Below, piece after piece: positions 56,828 through 64,000 of a stretch of DNA of 64,000 nt (its first letter is position 1; each line of letters starts with the position of its first letter). Source of the DNA: Streptomyces sp. NBC_00568 (GTDB lineage: Bacteria; Actinomycetota; Actinomycetes; Streptomycetales; Streptomycetaceae); contig NZ_JAPENW010000001.1 in assembly GCF_026341855.1 (NCBI RefSeq), forward strand, positions 1,240,001 through 1,304,000. Direction: 5' to 3'. Below the pieces are notes generated by a model. The model searched no databases. It saw only the letters and a program-made list of their open reading frames with translations, and was not told the DNA's origin. The position numbers and the translations under genes were made by a program.

Positions 56828-57985
56828 TCAGCGCAGCCCCGTGGAGCGTCGCAGCGCCGCCTGCACCAGGCGGTCGACGAGCTCCGAGTAGCCGACGCCC
56901 GTCTCCTGCCACATCCGCGGGTACATGGAGATCGGCGTGAAGCCCGGCATCGTGTTGATCTCGTTGATCACGAACTCGCCGTCCTCGGTGAGGAAGAAGT
57001 CCGCGCGGACCAGGCCCTCGCAGGACGCGGCCTCGAAGGCCTCGACGGCCAGGCGGCGGACCTCGGCGGTCTGCTCCTCGGTGAGCGGCGCGGGCACGAT
57101 CCCGTCGGCCGAGTCGATGTACTTGGCCTCGAAGTCGTAGAAGGCGTGCGCCTGCACGGGCGGGATCTCCGCGGGCACCGAGGCGCGCGGCCCGTCCTCG
57201 AACTCCAGGACACCGCACTCGATCTCGCGGCCGCGCAGCAGCGCCTCCACGATGATCTTCGGGTCGTGCCGCTGGGCCTCCGCGATCGCCTCGTCGAGAC
57301 CCGAGAGGTCGTCGACCTTGGTGATGCCGAAGGAGGAACCCGCGCGCGCGGGCTTCACGAACAGCGGCCAGCCGTGCTCGCCCGCGAAGTCGACGATCTT
57401 CTTGCGGGCGGCGGACTCGTCCTGCTGCCACTCGCGCGGCCGGATCACCACGTACGGGCCCACCTTCAGGCCGAACGAGGTGAACACCCGCTTCATGTAG
57501 TCCTTGTCCTGGCCGACGGCCGAGGCGAGCACGCCCGAGCCGACGTAGGGGACCCCGGACAGTTCCAGCAGGCCCTGGAGGGTGCCGTCCTCGCCGTACG
57601 GGCCGTGCAGCATCGGGAAGACGACGTCGACCTCGCCGAGCGCCTTGGGAACCGAACCGGGCTCGCTGTAGACGACTTCGCGGTTGGCGGGGTCGACGGG
57701 GAGCACCACGCCGCCCTCGCTGGACTCGGCGAGCTGGTCGACGCTGGGCTGCTTGCGGTCGATGATCGCCATGCGTTCCGGCTCGTCCGCGGTGAGCGCC
57801 CAACGGCCGTCCTGGGTGATGCCGATCGGCAGTACGTCGTACTTCGTACGGTCGATCGCGCTGAGGACGGCGCCGGCCGTGACCACGGAGATCCCGTGTT
57901 CGGAGCTGCGGCCGCCGAAGACGACGGCCACGCGCGGCTTGCGAGGCGGCTGCTCAGGGCTCTGGGGGAGGTTCTCGGTGCTCAT
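56828..57985 (-). CDS. ddlA: D-alanine--D-alanine ligase
   Basis: ATP-grasp ligase making D-Ala-D-Ala for peptidoglycan. The 385 residues contain VVFGGRSSEHGISVVTAG, GPYGEDGTLQGLLEL, VKPARAGSSFGI and FVINEINTMPGFTPIS. The omega-loop FYDFEAKYID keeps the Tyr/Lys expected for D-Ala (rather than D-Lac) specificity. The ATG at 57985 starts MSTENLPQSPEQPPRKPR; the upstream extension is not needed. Downstream of gpsA and plsC, a typical actinobacterial order. Confidence 0.95.
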   Translation of the reverse strand: MSTENLPQSPEQPPRKPRVAVVFGGRSSEHGISVVTAGAVLSAIDRTKYDVLPIGITQDGRWALTADEPERMAIIDRKQPSVDQLAESSEGGVVLPVDPANREVVYSEPGSVPKALGEVDVVFPMLHGPYGEDGTLQGLLELSGVPYVGSGVLASAVGQDKDYMKRVFTSFGLKVGPYVVIRPREWQQDESAARKKIVDFAGEHGWPLFVKPARAGSSFGITKVDDLSGLDEAIAEAQRHDPKIIVEALLRGREIECGVLEFEDGPRASVPAEIPPVQAHAFYDFEAKYIDSADGIVPAPLTEEQTAEVRRLAVEAFEAASCEGLVRADFFLTEDGEFVINEINTMPGFTPISMYPRMWQETGVGYSELVDRLVQAALRRSTGLR

Positions 57986-58102
57986 ATCGCGTTGAGAGTA
58001 CCCGGTGGTACGGCGGTGAGTCAGCGCCCCACGGCGGCCGTTGCTCAGCGTCGTACGCACCGTTGCGGAGCGTCGCCCACCCTGCCCTCCGGCGGGGCCG
58101 GA

Positions 58103-59113
58103 TCAGCGGCGTTCGGGCTTCGCGCTGCGCGACATCAGCTCCTTGAGGGCGACCACCGGGGGCTTGCCCTCGTGGACGATGCTGACGACGGTCTCCGTGA
58201 TCGGCATGTCGACACCGTGCCTGCGGGCCAGATCCAGCACGGACTCGCAGGACTTGACGCCCTCAGCGGTCTGCCGGGTGACCGCGATGGTCTCCTGGAG
58301 GGTCATGCCCCTGCCGAGGTTGATGCCGAAGGTGTGGTTGCGGGAGAGCGGCGAGGAGCAGGTCGCGGCGAGGTCGCCGAGGCCCGCGAGGCCGGAGAAC
58401 GTCATCGGGTCCGCGCCCATGACGAGTCCGAGCCGGGTGGTCTCGGCGAGGCCGCGGGTGATGAGCGAGCCCTTGGCGTTGTCGCCCAGGCCCATGCCGT
58501 CGGCGATGCCGACGGCGAGACCGATCACGTTCTTGACGGCGCCGCCGAGTTCGCAGCCCACCACGTCGGTGTTCGTGTACGGGCGGAAGTACGGCGTGTG
58601 GCAGGCGGCCTGGATGCGCCGGGCCACCGCCTCGTCGCGGCAGGCGACGACGCCGGCCGCCGGCATCCGCTGGGCGACCTCCTTGGCGAGGTTGGGCCCC
58701 GTGACGACGGCGACGCGGTCCGCGGAGACCTTGGCGACCTCCTCGATCACCTCGCTCATCCGCTTCACGGTGCCGAGTTCGACGCCCTTCATGAGCGAGA
58801 CGAGCACCGTGTCCGGGGCGAGCAGCGGCACCCACTCCGCGAGGTTCCCGCGCAGCGTCTGGGAGGGCACGGCGAGCACGGTGAAGTCGGCGCCGCGCGC
58901 GGCCTCGGCCGGGTCGGCGGTGGCCCGCAGGTTCTCGGGCAGTTCGATGCCCGGGAGGTAGTCCGGGTTCATCCGCGTGGAGTTGACCGCGTCGGCGAGT
59001 TCGGGACGGCGCGCCCACAGAGTGACGTCGCACCCCGCGTCGGCCAGCACCATGCCGAAGGCCGTACCCCACGATCCGGTCCCGAAGACGGCCGCCTTGA
59101 CCGGCTTGCTCAC
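58103..59113 (-). CDS. gpsA: Glycerol-3-phosphate dehydrogenase (NAD(P)+)
   Basis: Makes sn-glycerol-3-phosphate from dihydroxyacetone phosphate for phospholipids. The 336 residues have the Rossmann motif AVFGTGSWGTAFGM and the catalytic lysines in GPNLAKEVAQ and GGAVKNVIGLAVG. GTG start (59113) overlaps the plsC stop by 4 nt, coupling it to plsC. Followed by ddlA. Confidence 0.95.
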   Translation of the reverse strand: MSKPVKAAVFGTGSWGTAFGMVLADAGCDVTLWARRPELADAVNSTRMNPDYLPGIELPENLRATADPAEAARGADFTVLAVPSQTLRGNLAEWVPLLAPDTVLVSLMKGVELGTVKRMSEVIEEVAKVSADRVAVVTGPNLAKEVAQRMPAAGVVACRDEAVARRIQAACHTPYFRPYTNTDVVGCELGGAVKNVIGLAVGIADGMGLGDNAKGSLITRGLAETTRLGLVMGADPMTFSGLAGLGDLAATCSSPLSRNHTFGINLGRGMTLQETIAVTRQTAEGVKSCESVLDLARRHGVDMPITETVVSIVHEGKPPVVALKELMSRSAKPERR

Positions 59114-59880
59114 GTGCCCTGCCCTTCTTCCTGCTGTGCTTTCGACTTGGCCGCGGCCCTGCGGCGCTGCGCGATCCGCACCTCGCGCGGGTCGTACACG
59201 TTCTCGGGCGCCTTCTCGCCGCGGATCAGCTCCAGCTGCGCGGTGACGGCGGCCATGATGACCTCGGTGGCCTCCTTCAGGAGGTCCGGACTCATCTCCC
59301 GGTCGTAGAAGCGCGAGAGGTCCACCGGCGGGCCCGCGAGCACGCGGTGGGTCTTGCGCGGAAGGATGTCGGGCTTCTTGGCGTACGGGGCCAGCAGTTC
59401 GTTGGCGCCCCACTGGGCGACCGGAATCACCGGGCACTTGGTCTCCAGGGCGACCCTCGCCGCACCGGTCTTGCCGGTCATCGGCCAGCCGTCGGGGTCC
59501 CGGGTGAGCGTGCCCTCGGGGTAGAACGCGACGCACTCACCGCGTTCCACGGCGTCGATCGCGGCCCGGAAGGCGCTCAGCGCGTCGGTGCTCTCGCGGT
59601 AGACGGGAATCTGTCCGGTGCCGCGCATCGCGGCACCGACGAATCCCTTCTTGAAAAGACCGGCCTTCGCCAGGAAGCGCGGAACACGCCCGGTGTTGTA
59701 CTGGTAGTGCGCATACGCGAACGGGTCCACGTGGGAATTGTGGTTCACCGCGGTGATAAATCCGCCCTCGGCCGGAATGTTCTCCATTCCGCGCCAGTCC
59801 CGCTTGATCAGAAGCACCAGCGGCGGTTTGCAGAGAACCGCTGCGAAGCGGTACCAGAAGCCGATTCTGCGGCGGGGCAC
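59110..59880 (-). CDS. plsC: 1-acylglycerol-3-phosphate acyltransferase
   Basis: A 256-residue PlsC-type acyltransferase that adds the second acyl chain in phosphatidic acid synthesis. The catalytic NHxxxxD box is VNHNSHVDPF, the substrate box is FYPEGTLTRDPDGW. The C-terminus is Lys/Arg/Gln-rich. The gene overlaps gpsA by 4 nt, so glycerol-3-phosphate supply and its use are co-expressed. It is divergent from cofC. Confidence 0.93.
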   Translation of the reverse strand: MPRRRIGFWYRFAAVLCKPPLVLLIKRDWRGMENIPAEGGFITAVNHNSHVDPFAYAHYQYNTGRVPRFLAKAGLFKKGFVGAAMRGTGQIPVYRESTDALSAFRAAIDAVERGECVAFYPEGTLTRDPDGWPMTGKTGAARVALETKCPVIPVAQWGANELLAPYAKKPDILPRKTHRVLAGPPVDLSRFYDREMSPDLLKEATEVIMAAVTAQLELIRGEKAPENVYDPREVRIAQRRRAAAKSKAQQEEGQGT

Positions 59881-60000
59881 GCGGCCACCTTCCTCTAGAG
59901 CCTGGGGGGCCGCACAAGTGTCGCTCCAGGCCGCCTGTCTGTCGAGAACACCGTACGCCCCGGCGTCCGGACCGCCAGGGTGACCGGGTCACAATAAGGC

Positions 60001-60663
60001 GTGACTGGAGAGGGCGGAGCGCTCGTGCGGTGGACTGTGGTCGTACCCCTCAAACCTTTGGCCCGGGCCAAGAGCAGGCTGGCGGACACGGCCTCGGACG
60101 TCCTGCGCCCCGGCCTCGCCCTCGCGTTCGCGCAGGACACCGTGGCAGCGGCACTGGCCTGCGCCGCGGTCCGGGATGTGGCGGTCGTCACGGGTGACGC
60201 CCTGGCCGGGCGGGAGCTGTCCGCGCTGGGCGCGCGCATCGTCGCGGACGAACCGGGAGGCGGCCTCAACGCGGCGCTGGCGCACGGCGCGGCGGTCGTA
60301 CGGTCCCGGGATCCCGAAAGTTCCGTTGCGGCCCTGAACGCCGATCTGCCCGCTCTGCGGCCTTTGGAATTGGCCCGGGTGCTGGCCGCCGCCGCCGAAT
60401 TCCCGCGCGCTTTTCTGGCCGATGCGGCTGCAATCGGCACCACTCTCCTGGCCGCTTCCCCGGGCCTGGAATTGCTCCCCGCTTTCGGCGGCGATTCCCG
60501 CGCCCGCCATCGCGCGTCGGGAGCCGCGGAACTGCGTCTCGACGCGGTGGATTCGGTACGCCAGGACGTGGACACCCGGGACGATCTGCGGGCGGCGCTG
60601 ACACTCGGCGTGGGGCCGCGCACGGCCGCGGCGGCTGCGCGGCTGCTGATTCCCGGGCAGTAG
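60001..60663 (+). CDS. cofC: 2-phospho-L-lactate/phosphoenolpyruvate guanylyltransferase
   Basis: Coenzyme F420 precursor enzyme (CofC/FbiD): couples GTP to 2-phospholactate or phosphoenolpyruvate. The 220 residues start with an MobA-like nucleotidyltransferase strand VVVPLKPLARAKSRLAD and contain FAQDTVAAALA, and ALNADLPALRPLEL with the Mg-binding acids. The GTG at 60001 is close to a CACAAT-type -10, so the message may be leaderless; another GTG lies nine codons on. Divergent from plsC. Indicates that F420 is made here. Confidence 0.9.
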   Translation: MTGEGGALVRWTVVVPLKPLARAKSRLADTASDVLRPGLALAFAQDTVAAALACAAVRDVAVVTGDALAGRELSALGARIVADEPGGGLNAALAHGAAVVRSRDPESSVAALNADLPALRPLELARVLAAAAEFPRAFLADAAAIGTTLLAASPGLELLPAFGGDSRARHRASGAAELRLDAVDSVRQDVDTRDDLRAALTLGVGPRTAAAAARLLIPGQ

Positions 60664-60973
60664 GTTCCCGGGCGGGACGCCGGTTCACCGAGAGCGGGCC
60701 GGTTCACCGGAGCGGTCGGGTTCGCCGGAGCGATCGGGTTCCCCGAAGGGGTCCGGTTAGCCGGGGGGGCGGGTTCCCCGGCCGCGGACCGATGTCCTGA
60801 CCGTGTGCCGATGTCCCGCCGTTGGGCCGTCCGTGGCCGGCCGGGACTTCCCGGCACTTCCGGCACTTCACTTCCGGCACTTCGCTTCCGGCACTTCCTG
60901 ACCCGCCGCGAGGCCCGGCGTCACCGCGTCCCTCGCCCGGCGCTCGGCGCGGCGGGGTCAGTAGGCTGCCCCC
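60664..60973. repeat. Degenerate 18-20 bp and 12-bp repeats
   Basis: In the 310-bp gap after cofC, units like CGGTTCACCGGAGCGGTCGG repeat about six times with changes (60670-60780), followed by copies of CTTCCGGCACTT (about 60848-60900). No coding content is supported; the rest is GC-rich. Confidence 0.6.
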
Positions 60974-61177
60974 ATGCAGGCGACCTCGTACACGTACGAC
61001 CCCGAGACCCGCAGCGGACAGGTGCTGCTCGACGACGGCACCCCGGTGCCCTTCGACGGGGCGGCGTTCGAAGCCGGCGGGCTGCGGCTGCTGCGGCCCG
61101 GGCAGCGCGTGCGGATCGAGACCGAGGGGGAGGGTGAGGGGCGCCGGATCACCCTGATCACCCTGCAGACGTTCTGA
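60974..61177 (+). CDS. Small OB/cold-shock-like protein
   Basis: A 67-residue protein reading MQATSYTYDPETRSGQVLLD then GTPVPFDGAAFEAGGLRLLR and GQRVRIETEGEGEGRRITL. The spacing resembles a cold-shock/S1-like beta barrel, but the nucleic-acid-binding aromatic residues are not obvious. The ATG at 60974 is the only reasonable start. It converges on hupS with a strong shared terminator. Function unknown. Confidence 0.7.
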   Translation: MQATSYTYDPETRSGQVLLDDGTPVPFDGAAFEAGGLRLLRPGQRVRIETEGEGEGRRITLITLQTF

Positions 61178-61185
61178 ACACGCCG

Positions 61186-61216
61186 CGGGCCGGGCTCCCG
61201 GTGGGAGCCCGGCCCG
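61186..61216. terminator. Bidirectional terminator before hupS end
   Basis: A 14-bp perfect stem (61186-61199 with 61203-61216) and 3-nt loop lie between the convergent small OB-like gene and hupS. Confidence 0.8.
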
Positions 61217-61244
61217 GCGCGTGAGGTACCGCTGCGCCCGGCTT

Positions 61245-61889
61245 CTAGCGGGCGGTGGCCTTCTTGGCGGTGGTCTTGCGAGCCGTCGACTTCTTGGCGG
61301 GGGCCTTCTTGGCGGTGGCCTTCTTCGCCGGGGCCTTCTTGGCCGTGGTCTTCTTGGCCGCGGTCGTCTTCGCCGCGGTCTTCTTGGCGGCCGCGGTGGT
61401 CTTCTTCGCGGTCGTCTTCTTCGCCGTGGTCTTCTTCGCGGCGGCGGTGGTCTTCTTCGCGACCGTCTTCTTCGCCACCGCGGTCTTCCTGGCGGTCGCC
61501 TTCTTGGCGGTGGTGGCCTTCTTGGCCGCGGCCTTCTTCACCGTGGCCGAAGCTCCGCCGGAGAGGCTGCCCTTCGGGGCCTTCTTGACCGCGACATCGT
61601 TCTTCGGGAGCTTCTTCGAGCCGCTCACCAGGTCCTTGAAGCCCTGGCCCGCGCGGAAGCGGGGGACGGAGGTCTTCTTGACCCGGACACGCTCACCCGT
61701 CTGCGGGTTGCGGGCGTAACGAGCGGGACGGTCAACCTTCTCGAAGGAACCGAAGCCGGTGACCGAGACCCGGTCTCCGCCGACAACCGCACGGACGATG
61801 GCGTCCAGTACCGCGTCGACCGCGTCGGCGGCCTGCTGACGCCCGCCGACCTTGTCGGCAATCGCTTCTACGAGCTGCGCCTTGTTCAC
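61245..61889 (-). CDS. hupS: Histone-like protein HupS (HU with lysine tail)
   Basis: Nucleoid protein with an N-terminal HU domain (1-90: MNKAQLVEAIADKVGG, VTGFGSFEKVDRPARYARNP, KKTSVPRFRAGQGFKDLV) and a long lysine/alanine/threonine tail (about 100-214, KKTTAKK and KKAPAKK units) similar to histone H1. In S. coelicolor HupS is sporulation-associated and aids spore chromosome compaction (recalled). The tail is coded by repetitive DNA. It lies near leuCD, as in other streptomycetes. Confidence 0.94.
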   Translation of the reverse strand: MNKAQLVEAIADKVGGRQQAADAVDAVLDAIVRAVVGGDRVSVTGFGSFEKVDRPARYARNPQTGERVRVKKTSVPRFRAGQGFKDLVSGSKKLPKNDVAVKKAPKGSLSGGASATVKKAAAKKATTAKKATARKTAVAKKTVAKKTTAAAKKTTAKKTTAKKTTAAAKKTAAKTTAAKKTTAKKAPAKKATAKKAPAKKSTARKTTAKKATAR

Positions 61890-62027
61890 GTCTTCCCCTT
61901 CGGAGACATTGCCCGAACGAATGCGTTCAAGCTTTTTCGCACGTTAGGCAGATATATACCGCAAATCAAACACGAAACGGGCTAATCACCCTTGTGCCGC
62001 AACGAACTCGGGCCGCAGCGGAGTTCC

Positions 62028-62258
62028 TCAGCGTTCCCCTTCGAGGAATCGACCCTCGTCGAGGTCGGTGGTGAACCGCTCCAGCCGCCTTGTCGCGTCG
62101 GCGAGATCGTGCTTGGCCACGGCCGTAATGACCAGCAGCTTCCGGGTCAGCGCCATCCGTACGCCCTCCGGGACTTGCAGTGCGCGCACTCTTGTGTGCG
62201 CTTCCTTGAGTTGGGCCGCGACTGCCACGTAGAGCTCGAGTTGGCCGTCGTGTTCCAT
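62028..62258 (-). CDS. Small helical protein of unknown function
   Basis: A 76-residue protein, MEHDGQLELYVAVAAQLKEA then VRALQVPEGVRMALTRKLLV and a basic/acidic C-terminus; probably all alpha-helical. No family is recognised. The ATG at 62258 is overlapped by GCACA-GAT-TGTGC (62259-62271), and CACAAT just upstream on the minus strand could be a -10, implying a leaderless transcript. It is near hupS and leuD in other streptomycetes too (recalled). Confidence 0.75.
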   Translation of the reverse strand: MEHDGQLELYVAVAAQLKEAHTRVRALQVPEGVRMALTRKLLVITAVAKHDLADATRRLERFTTDLDEGRFLEGER

Positions 62259-62445
62259 GCACAGATTGTGCCATCTGGGGCGAGTTGTCGCCTGCGCAGG
62301 GGGTAACTGCCGTACCCCGAAGGCCTGCTGAGCACCCCGGCCGGAAGCGGCGCCCACATGCGTGTACCCAGGCAACATCCCCTGTAACTAGGGGAGTTGA
62401 CAGTCATCTCCGGGGTGCCCTGGAGCCGTCCGGGGGCAGACACAG

Positions 62446-62479
62446 CTGTACCCCCAACCGTCCACGATTGGGGGTACAG
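62446..62479 (-). terminator. leuCD terminator
   Basis: A 12-bp stem (62446-62457 with 62468-62479) with a 10-nt loop lies 57 bp past the leuD stop codon. Confidence 0.85.
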
Positions 62480-62535
62480 AGGGGTGTTGCGGTGGCTGAA
62501 ATCAGTCTTGCCACGGCCGCGTCGCGGCCCGCGCG

Positions 62536-63129
62536 TCAGACCTGCAGCGTCTTCGGCTTGTGCGACGGCCGCTTGCTCTCGTACGCCGCGATGTCGCCCT
62601 CGTTCTGGAGGGTGATGGAGATGTCGTCCAGCCCGTTCAGCAGCCGCCAGCGGGCGTTCTCGTCGAGCTCGAAGGCGGCGGTGACGCCCTCGGCGCGCAC
62701 CTCACGGGCCTCCAGGTCGACCGTGATCTCGGCCTGCGGGTCCTTCTCCGACAGCTCCTGGAGCGCGTCCACGATCTTCTGCTCCAGAACCACCGTGAGC
62801 AGGCCGTTCTTGAGCGAGTTGCCGCGGAAGATATCCGCGAACCGGGACGAGATCACGGTCTTGAAGCCGTAGTTCTGGAGCGCCCAGACGGCGTGCTCGC
62901 GGGAGGAGCCCGTACCGAAGTCGGGACCCGCCACCAGCACCGTGGCGCCCTTGCGCTCGGGCTGGTTGAGGATGAAGGACGGGTCCTTGCGCCAGGCCTC
63001 GAAGAGACCGTCCTCGAAGCCGTCCCTGGTCACCTTCTTGAGCCAGTGGGCGGGGATGATCTGGTCGGTGTCGACGTTGCTGCGGCGCAGCGGGACGGCC
63101 CGGCCGGTGTGCGTGGTGAATGCTTCCAT
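62536..63129 (-). CDS. leuD: 3-isopropylmalate dehydratase small subunit
   Basis: Second subunit of isopropylmalate isomerase, leucine biosynthesis. The 197 residues have [37 protein letters not shown] and [11 protein letters not shown]. It starts 5 bp after leuC ends, so the two are co-transcribed. Confidence 0.96.
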   Translation of the reverse strand: MEAFTTHTGRAVPLRRSNVDTDQIIPAHWLKKVTRDGFEDGLFEAWRKDPSFILNQPERKGATVLVAGPDFGTGSSREHAVWALQNYGFKTVISSRFADIFRGNSLKNGLLTVVLEQKIVDALQELSEKDPQAEITVDLEAREVRAEGVTAAFELDENARWRLLNGLDDISITLQNEGDIAAYESKRPSHKPKTLQV

Positions 63130-63134
63130 GGCTC

Positions 63135-64000
63135 TCAGACTCCAGCGGGCACAGGGGCGTCGGACAGGTCGGCCGGGGAGGCCAGGTGGCCGAGGACCGC
63201 CGACGCGGCGGCGACCTGCGGCGAGACCAGGTGCGTACGGCCGCCCTTGCCCTGCCTGCCCTCGAAGTTGCGGTTGGAGGTGGACGCGGAGCGCTCACCG
63301 GGGGCCAGCTGGTCGGGGTTCATGCCCAGGCACATCGAGCAGCCCGCGTGCCGCCATTCGGCGCCGGCCTCCTTGAAGACCACGTCCAGGCCCTCGGAGA
63401 CGGCCTGGAGACCGACCCGCGCGGAGCCGGGGACGACCAGCATCCGTACGCCGTCGGCGACTTTGCGGCCCTCGACGATCTCGGCGGCCGCCCGCAGGTC
63501 CTCGATACGGCCGTTGGTGCACGAACCTACGAAGACGGTGTCGACCTTGATGTCGCGCAGCGGCTGCCCGGCGGTCAACCCCATGTATTCCAGGGCCTTT
63601 TCGGCGGCGTGGCGCTCCGAAGCGTCTTCGTACGAAGCCGGGTCGGGGACGTTCGCCGAAAGCGGCGCGCCCTGGCCGGGGTTGGTGCCCCAGGTGACGA
63701 ACGGCGACAGGGAGGCGGCGTCGATGACGACCTCCGCGTCGAATTCGGCGTCGTCATCGGACTTCAGGGTCTTCCAGTACGCGACAGCGGCGTCCCACTC
63801 CTCGCCCTCGGGGGCGTGGGCGCGGCCCTTGAGGTACGCGAAGGCGGTCTCGTCGGGGGCGATCATGCCCGCGCGGGCGCCGGCCTCGATCGACATGTTG
63901 CAGATGGTCATCCGGGCCTCCATCGAGAGCTTCTCGATGGCGGAGCCGCGGTATTCCAGGATGTAGCCCTGGCCGCCACCCGTACCGATCTTGGCGATGA
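63135..64000 (-). CDS. leuC: 3-isopropylmalate dehydratase large subunit, 3' part
   Basis: Large subunit with the 4Fe-4S cluster. About 288 C-terminal codons are in the window; the 5' end lies outside. The cluster cysteines are present: [14 protein letters not shown], and [16 protein letters not shown] for the CxxC pair. An internal ATG at 63923 opens a shorter frame, but homology continues beyond it ([20 protein letters not shown]), so the true start is to the right. Confidence 0.96.
   Translation of the reverse strand, partial: IAKIGTGGGQGYILEYRGSAIEKLSMEARMTICNMSIEAGARAGMIAPDETAFAYLKGRAHAPEGEEWDAAVAYWKTLKSDDDAEFDAEVVIDAASLSPFVTWGTNPGQGAPLSANVPDPASYEDASERHAAEKALEYMGLTAGQPLRDIKVDTVFVGSCTNGRIEDLRAAAEIVEGRKVADGVRMLVVPGSARVGLQAVSEGLDVVFKEAGAEWRHAGCSMCLGMNPDQLAPGERSASTSNRNFEGRQGKGGRTHLVSPQVAAASAVLGHLASPADLSDAPVPAGV

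Overview
The window is a very GC-rich actinobacterial chromosome segment. Gene content and order point to Streptomyces. It carries nsdA, the S. coelicolor-type nitrogen cluster amtB-glnK-glnD, GlnR boxes, a lysine-tailed HU (HupS), GlcP-type glucose permease, RNase III of the AbsB type, an AfsR/SARP-like regulator, CofC for coenzyme F420, and leuCD. From memory (no search was possible) the order matches the S. coelicolor core region around SCO5553-SCO5596, read in the opposite direction. No tRNA, rRNA, CRISPR array or intact mobile element was seen.

Layout. 1-3.35 kb: translation cluster on the minus strand (lepB 5' part, rplS, trmD, rimM, khpA, rpsP). 3.7-9 kb: SprT-like zinc protein, a second, archaeal/eukaryote-type proS, a methyltransferase, and an FtsH protease. 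9.1-20.7 kb: ffh, glnD, glnK, amtB, nsdA, a degenerate Prim-Pol protein, ftsY and a flavin-dependent oxidoreductase. SRP particle and SRP receptor genes therefore flank the nitrogen-sensing cluster. 20.8-29.1 kb: glcP, a DUF4326 gene, smc, a 67-residue coiled-coil protein, acyP and a secreted CAP-domain protein.

29.1-32.7 kb is accessory. It holds a broken tyrosine integrase, a GNAT acetyltransferase, tiny membrane-protein genes and a divergent flavoprotein/HxlR pair with a clear operator. 32.7-40.3 kb returns to core genes: mutM, rnc, rpmF, a yceD-like gene, a Q/Y-rich coiled-coil protein, coaD, rsmD and recG. 40.4-47.8 kb is an apparent insertion between recG and the DAK/FakA-like gene. It carries a translationally coupled HSP90-like/TPR gene pair, about 110-bp tandem repeats, and a divergent LysR/EamA pair. 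47.9-50.3 kb: DAK/FakA-like gene and rpmB. 50.4-54.7 kb: SARP regulator and FAD monooxygenase. 54.9-64 kb: thiL, an AsnC-type small sensor, a DUF3515 lipoprotein, ddlA, gpsA, plsC, cofC, hupS, leuD and leuC (5' end outside).

Most genes work in translation, protein targeting, chromosome maintenance and central metabolism, and are packed with 4-nt or 1-nt overlaps (rimM/trmD, amtB/glnK, rsmD/coaD, plsC/gpsA, hsp90/TPR). The most notable features are the HSP90-TPR operon, a repeat-encoded charged insertion in the Smc hinge, a prion-like Q/Y repeat tail, the second proS, and short tandem repeats that recur both within frames and between genes.
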